DNA from: Leptolyngbya sp. CCY15150
GTDB lineage: Bacteria; Cyanobacteriota; Cyanobacteriia; RECH01
Reading direction: 5' to 3'
DNA: 64,000 nt
Assembly (NCBI RefSeq): GCF_016888135.1
Contig: NZ_JACSWB010000278.1
Coordinates: 124,001 to 188,000 of the forward strand
The position numbers and the translations under genes were made by a program. The notes beneath the pieces were generated by a model. It made no database searches. It was given only the letters and a program-made list of their open reading frames with translations, and was not told the DNA's origin. Position 1 is the first letter of the stretch, and every line of letters begins with the position of its first letter. This document shows positions 58,835-64,000 of the stretch, one piece after another.

Positions 58835-59388
58835 ACGATAGTTTAGTCACGGCTGAGATTCTAGAGCCCTATGCTCAGGCCTTGATGTCACTGGCTCAGG
58901 GGAACGACCTCGTTGATCCGTTGAGTGATGATGCCGCTGGTCTGTTGGAGCTTTTGAAAGAGTCGCCTGACCTAGGGCAATTTTTGTCGAGCCCCATTGT
59001 GGGCATCCCTCAAAAAAAGGCAGTCCTACGTCAAGCTCTGACTGATCAAGTTCATCCCTACATGATGAATTTCTTGCTGCTGTTGGTGGATCGCCGACGC
59101 ATCTCGTTCATTGAAGGGATTTGCAGAAAATATCAATCCCTGGTTCGAGAGTTGAAGAAGACGGTGCTGGCTGAGGTTACGTCGGCCGTGCCCCTATCGG
59201 AATCTCAACAGGATGCTGTTCGTGCGCAGGTTCTAAGCCTTACAGGTGCGCAGCAAGTTGAGCTTGAACTATCGCAGAATCCGGACTTGATCGGTGGCGT
59301 TGTGATCCGAGTTGGCTCTCAAGTGATTGATGCGAGCCTTAGCGGACAGTTGCGACGCATCGGTCTTAAACTCAGCGTCATCAGCTAG
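58831..59388 (+). CDS. atpH: ATP synthase subunit delta
   Basis: Also called atpD in cyanobacteria. 185 aa, N-terminal six-helix domain ([17 protein letters not shown]) and C-terminal [20 protein letters not shown], the family signature. It fastens the b/b' stalk to the top of the alpha3-beta3 head. Overlaps atpF by four bases. Confidence 0.95.
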   Translation: MNDSLVTAEILEPYAQALMSLAQGNDLVDPLSDDAAGLLELLKESPDLGQFLSSPIVGIPQKKAVLRQALTDQVHPYMMNFLLLLVDRRRISFIEGICRKYQSLVRELKKTVLAEVTSAVPLSESQQDAVRAQVLSLTGAQQVELELSQNPDLIGGVVIRVGSQVIDASLSGQLRRIGLKLSVIS

Positions 59389-59473
59389 CCTTCGATGAAC
59401 TCATCTGGCTGCGGGTGAGTGAATTTGTCAGTACTAAACCCAATTAGACACCGTTCGTTGAGAGAAAATCCCT

Positions 59474-60991
<1,518 letters not shown>

Positions 60992-61080
60992 CAGAGTCGA
61001 ACGGGAGGGGCTGAGGATCGCACTGATCTGCCCCTCCTTGTTGATATGGTTTTGTCTCCTCCAATCTTCGGGTTTTAGCT

Positions 61081-62031
61081 ATGCCAAATCTCAAAGCGAT
61101 TCGGGATCGAATTAAGTCGGTCAAAAATACTAAGAAAATTACGGAAGCGATGCGGCTCGTCGCAGCAGCCAAGGTGCGGCGTGCCCAAGAGCAGGTGACG
61201 GCGACCCGTCCCTTTGCCGATCGCTTGGCGCAGGTGCTGTACGGTCTACAGTCTCGCCTGCAGTTTGAGGAAGCGGATTTGCCGCTGCTGAAAAAGCGGG
61301 ATGTGAAAACCGTGGGTCTGTTGGTGGTGTCGGGCGATCGCGGTCTGTGCGGTGGCTATAACGCCAACGTGATTAAGCGGGCTGAATTGCGCATCAAGGA
61401 ACTTAAGGCTGAAGGGCTGGACTATAAGCTGGTGATCGTTGGGCGTAAAGCGAATCAGTATTTTACCCGCCGAGAACAGCCGATTAGCAAGTCGTTCACC
61501 AATCTAGAGCAGGTGCCTACGGCATCAGAGGCCTCGGCGATCGCTGATGAACTGCTCTCGCTGTTTCTCTCCGATTCAGTGGATCGGGTGGAGTTGATCT
61601 ACACCAAATTTGTGTCGTTGATTAGCTCTCGTCCGGTAACTCAAACCTTGCTGCCCCTCGATCCTCAGGGCTTGGAAGCAGCCGATGATGAGATCTTCCG
61701 GTTGACGACTCGCGCCGGTGAATTCCAAGTCGAGCGGCAAAAGGTGGAGGCAGCTCCCCAAACACCCCTGCCCCAAGACATGATTTTTGAGCAGGATCCG
61801 GTGCAAATTCTAGACGCCCTCCTGCCCCTCTATCTAAACAACCAGCTCCTGCGCGCTCTGCAAGAGTCTGCGGCCAGTGAGCTAGCTGCCCGGATGACGG
61901 CGATGAACAACGCCAGCGACAACGCTAAGCAGTTGATTACCTCCTTGTCCTTGTCCTACAACAAGGCGCGTCAGGCAGCCATTACCCAGGAAATTCTAGA
62001 AGTGGTGGCGGGCGCAGAAGTCCTCAACTAG
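61081..62031 (+). CDS. atpG: ATP synthase subunit gamma
   Basis: Also called atpC in cyanobacteria. 316 aa. N-terminal helix [20 protein letters not shown] and C-terminal [20 protein letters not shown] form the rotor shaft. The photosynthetic insertion (about residues 198-235, ending before MIFEQDP) is present without the two plant regulatory cysteines, so no thioredoxin control as in chloroplasts. A terminator follows. Confidence 0.96.
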   Translation: MPNLKAIRDRIKSVKNTKKITEAMRLVAAAKVRRAQEQVTATRPFADRLAQVLYGLQSRLQFEEADLPLLKKRDVKTVGLLVVSGDRGLCGGYNANVIKRAELRIKELKAEGLDYKLVIVGRKANQYFTRREQPISKSFTNLEQVPTASEASAIADELLSLFLSDSVDRVELIYTKFVSLISSRPVTQTLLPLDPQGLEAADDEIFRLTTRAGEFQVERQKVEAAPQTPLPQDMIFEQDPVQILDALLPLYLNNQLLRALQESAASELAARMTAMNNASDNAKQLITSLSLSYNKARQAAITQEILEVVAGAEVLN

Positions 62032-62073
62032 CGATCGCTGCTTTCTAGACACACCCTTCAGAATCAACTACAG

Positions 62074-62100
62074 CGCAGAATCCCTTGGGGTTCTGCGTTT
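62074..62100 (+). terminator. Intrinsic terminator of the atp operon
   Basis: CGCAGAA (62074-62080) pairs with TTCTGCG (62091-62097), extended inside by CCC/GGG, followed by TTT. It lies 43 bases after the gamma stop and ends the atp1-to-gamma series. Confidence 0.8.
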
Positions 62101-62153
62101 GTCGTAGTGCCGTATCGTCGTAGGATCAAAGAAACCCTTTGGATAGCTGGATC

Positions 62154-63455
62154 ATGAGTGCGATCGCCCTTCAAGTAGCGCAGCAGATTGGAGCAGAGCA
62201 TGTGGTGCCGTGGGAGTCCCTCGACCCGACTCTGCAGGCTCAACGTCAGATCGCTGCCCCTAACGTTGCGGCGATCGCCTACCCGCCTACCCTTGAGGCT
62301 CTTCGTGATCTCGTGGCCTATGCCCATCACCATCGCTGGGCGATGCTGCCCATGGGCCAGGGTACGAAGCTCCATTGGGGGCCGCCGCTGCAGGGGGAGG
62401 CGATCGCCATCAGTACGGCGAAGCTCAACCAGGTGATTGACCATGCAGCGGGGGATTTAACCGTAACGGCCCAGGCCGGCGTCAAGCTTGCCGATCTACA
62501 GCAACAGTTGGCTCAATCGCGGCAGTTTCTAGCGATCGCCCCCCACTACAGCGCATCGGCGACCCTCGGCGGCATCGTGGCCACGGCGGATACCGGATCT
62601 CTGCGCCAGCGCTACGGCGGCGTGCGGGATATGCTCATCGGCATTTCTTTTGTGCGGGCGGATGGCCAGGTGGCTAAGGCCGGGGGACGGGTGGTTAAAA
62701 ACGTAGCCGGTTACGACCTGATGAAACTGATGACCGGTGCCTACGGTACCCTGGGCATCCTCACCCAGATGACTTTTCGTCTCTATCCCTTGCCAGAGAC
62801 CTCGGAAACGGTGGTGTTGGTGGGCGACTCGGCGGCGATCGCCACGGTGCTGCATCAGATCCGCCAATCCTCCCTCAGCCCCGTGGCGTTGGATGTCCTA
62901 TCCCCGTCCTACGTTAGCGCCTTAGGCTTGGGCCAGGGAACGGGGTTAGTGGCTCGCTTCCAGAGTATTCCTGTGAGTGTGTCCCAACAGATGGCCCAGG
63001 TGACAGCGTTAGCCCAAGCGGCGGGTTTAAGCAGCGATCGCTTTCAGAACCAGGACGACGTCAGTCTATGGCAACGATTACAAGAAAAATGGGACGGAGC
63101 CGCCGCTGCATCGGCGATCGCCTGCAAAATAGGAGTATTACCGGCCCATGGGGTGGCTAGCTTGGATGCGATCGCTCAGATGTGGCCAGCCAGTCTAGGA
63201 CTCATCCATGCTGGTAGTGGTCTGGGTTGGTTGAGTGGTGAGATAGACAGCATCACCGCCACGGGAATGACCCAGGTGCGATCGCACTGCGTCGCCCACG
63301 GTGGCTTTCTCTCCCTGCTGTCGGCACCGCCAAGCTGGACAGGCCTCGATCGCTGGGGCTATGCCGGCAATGCCCTACCCCAGATGCAAGCCATCAAGGC
63401 TCAGTTTGACCCCCACCATTTACTCAACCCCGGTCGCTTTGTGGGTGGCCTGTAG
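62154..63455 (+). CDS. glcE: Glycolate oxidase subunit GlcE-like (FAD-binding)
   Basis: 433 aa from the ATG at 62154; a TTG five codons earlier is less likely. The FAD-linked oxidase (PCMH-type) domain is shown by LPMGQGTKLHWGPP, ATLGGIVATADTGSLRQRYG and AGGRVVKNVAGYDLMKLMTG. The end DPHHLLNPGRFVGG is the family C-terminus. With GlcD and GlcF it oxidises glycolate from photorespiration to glyoxylate in glycolate dehydrogenase. glcF follows 29 bases later. Confidence 0.9.
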   Translation: MSAIALQVAQQIGAEHVVPWESLDPTLQAQRQIAAPNVAAIAYPPTLEALRDLVAYAHHHRWAMLPMGQGTKLHWGPPLQGEAIAISTAKLNQVIDHAAGDLTVTAQAGVKLADLQQQLAQSRQFLAIAPHYSASATLGGIVATADTGSLRQRYGGVRDMLIGISFVRADGQVAKAGGRVVKNVAGYDLMKLMTGAYGTLGILTQMTFRLYPLPETSETVVLVGDSAAIATVLHQIRQSSLSPVALDVLSPSYVSALGLGQGTGLVARFQSIPVSVSQQMAQVTALAQAAGLSSDRFQNQDDVSLWQRLQEKWDGAAAASAIACKIGVLPAHGVASLDAIAQMWPASLGLIHAGSGLGWLSGEIDSITATGMTQVRSHCVAHGGFLSLLSAPPSWTGLDRWGYAGNALPQMQAIKAQFDPHHLLNPGRFVGGL

Positions 63456-63484
63456 CCGCCCTGCCCAACTCGTGAGTGTTCGCC

Positions 63485-64000
63485 ATGACCGCCACCCCCT
63501 CCTCCACCGATCGCCCTGCTCTGAAGCTTGATACCAGCTTCCCCGGTTTTGATGCTCAGGATCCGCCCGAGCAATCCCTGATCGATGCCTGTGTGCATTG
63601 CGGTTTTTGCCTGACCACCTGCCCTAGCTATCGGGTGATTGGCAAAGAGACCGACTCGCCCCGTGGCCGCATCTATTTAATGGATGCGATTAATAAGCAG
63701 GATGCTCCCCTGGCCACAGCCACCTCCCAACATTTCGATACCTGCCTGGGCTGCTTGGCCTGCACCACCGCCTGCCCCTCCGGTGTGCAATACGATAAGC
63801 TGATTGCGGCCACCCGCCCCCAAGTGGAGCGCAATGTGCCCCGCACCCTCAGCGATCGCCTCTTCCGACAGTTAATTTTCACCCTCTTCCCCCACCCCGA
63901 TCGCCTGCGGATGCTGCTGCCGCCGCTGTACCTATACCAAGCCTTGGGATTGGGCAAGCTGGTGAAAGCAACGGGATTGCTGAAGCGGATCTCGCCGCGC
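63485..64000 (+). CDS. glcF: Glycolate oxidase iron-sulfur subunit GlcF, truncated by window edge
   Basis: 172 codons visible, continuing beyond the window. Two [4Fe-4S] motifs, CVHCGFCLTTCP and CLGCLACTTACP, followed by GVQYDKLIAATRPQVE, characterise GlcF/heterodisulfide-reductase-like subunits. It passes electrons from GlcD/GlcE to the acceptor. Likely an operon with glcE. Confidence 0.93.
   Translation, partial: MTATPSSTDRPALKLDTSFPGFDAQDPPEQSLIDACVHCGFCLTTCPSYRVIGKETDSPRGRIYLMDAINKQDAPLATATSQHFDTCLGCLACTTACPSGVQYDKLIAATRPQVERNVPRTLSDRLFRQLIFTLFPHPDRLRMLLPPLYLYQALGLGKLVKATGLLKRISPR

Overview
The window is a chromosomal segment of a cyanobacterium. The evidence is the very frequent HIP1 octamer GCGATCGC (dozens of copies, inside and between genes), the ndhA-ndhI-ndhG-ndhE cluster of photosynthetic NDH-1, the cyanobacterial-type ATP synthase operon with separate b and b' subunits, an NTRC-type thioredoxin reductase-thioredoxin fusion, a thylakoid-type FtsH, LdpA, Ycf45 and chlorophyll/bilin genes. 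I cannot assign a genus from sequence alone. All functional calls come from reading the translated proteins, with no database search.

Layout. 1-5424: the start of a sigma-factor-like gene running off the left edge, then ndhA, ndhI, ndhG, ndhE and NAD kinase. 5648-11616: a tetrapyrrole block with hemJ (+), then acsF/chlA-II, heme oxygenase, hemN and a delta-9-type desaturase on the minus strand, diverging from a ChlR-like HxlR regulator with four cysteines placed for an iron-sulfur cluster. This resembles the low-oxygen tetrapyrrole regulon of other cyanobacteria. 11784-17866: an LRR-kinase fusion, an ArsA/Get3-type ATPase, a DUF2358 protein, trpS, an alkyltransferase-like protein (Cys replaced by Trp) and a tandem nucleotidyl cyclase. 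18060-23489: tRNA-Leu(GAG), palindromic repeats, a membrane protein, DUF2470, a sugar:cation symporter and ntrC.

23490-32106 is the most unusual part. A caspase-like protease is fused to a CarD/TRCF-type domain and a GUN4 domain. Two nested inverted repeats lie in front of it. A 243-bp direct duplication follows, carrying the 3' ends of the caspase gene and of the convergent ycf45 gene. The two copies flank about 2.6 kb that holds an RTX/PPC calcium-binding protein gene and a decayed IS982-type transposase. Then come ycf45 and ldpA.

32509-50697 is a cell-surface region: three predicted exported proteins, then a long co-directional glycan cluster with a Wzx-like flippase, a sulfotransferase, four FkbM-type methyltransferases, seven GT4-type glycosyltransferases and a Wzy-like polymerase, mostly linked by ATGA overlaps. 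50694-52210 (minus strand) is a two-gene actin-like/ParR-like module with direct repeats upstream. 53096-64000 is conserved: ftsH, zur, the atp operon (atp1, a, c, b', b, delta, alpha, gamma), and glcE plus the start of glcF at the right edge.

The best candidates for something undescribed are the caspase-CarD/TRCF-GUN4 protein and the chromosomal ParM/ParR-like module with its upstream repeats.
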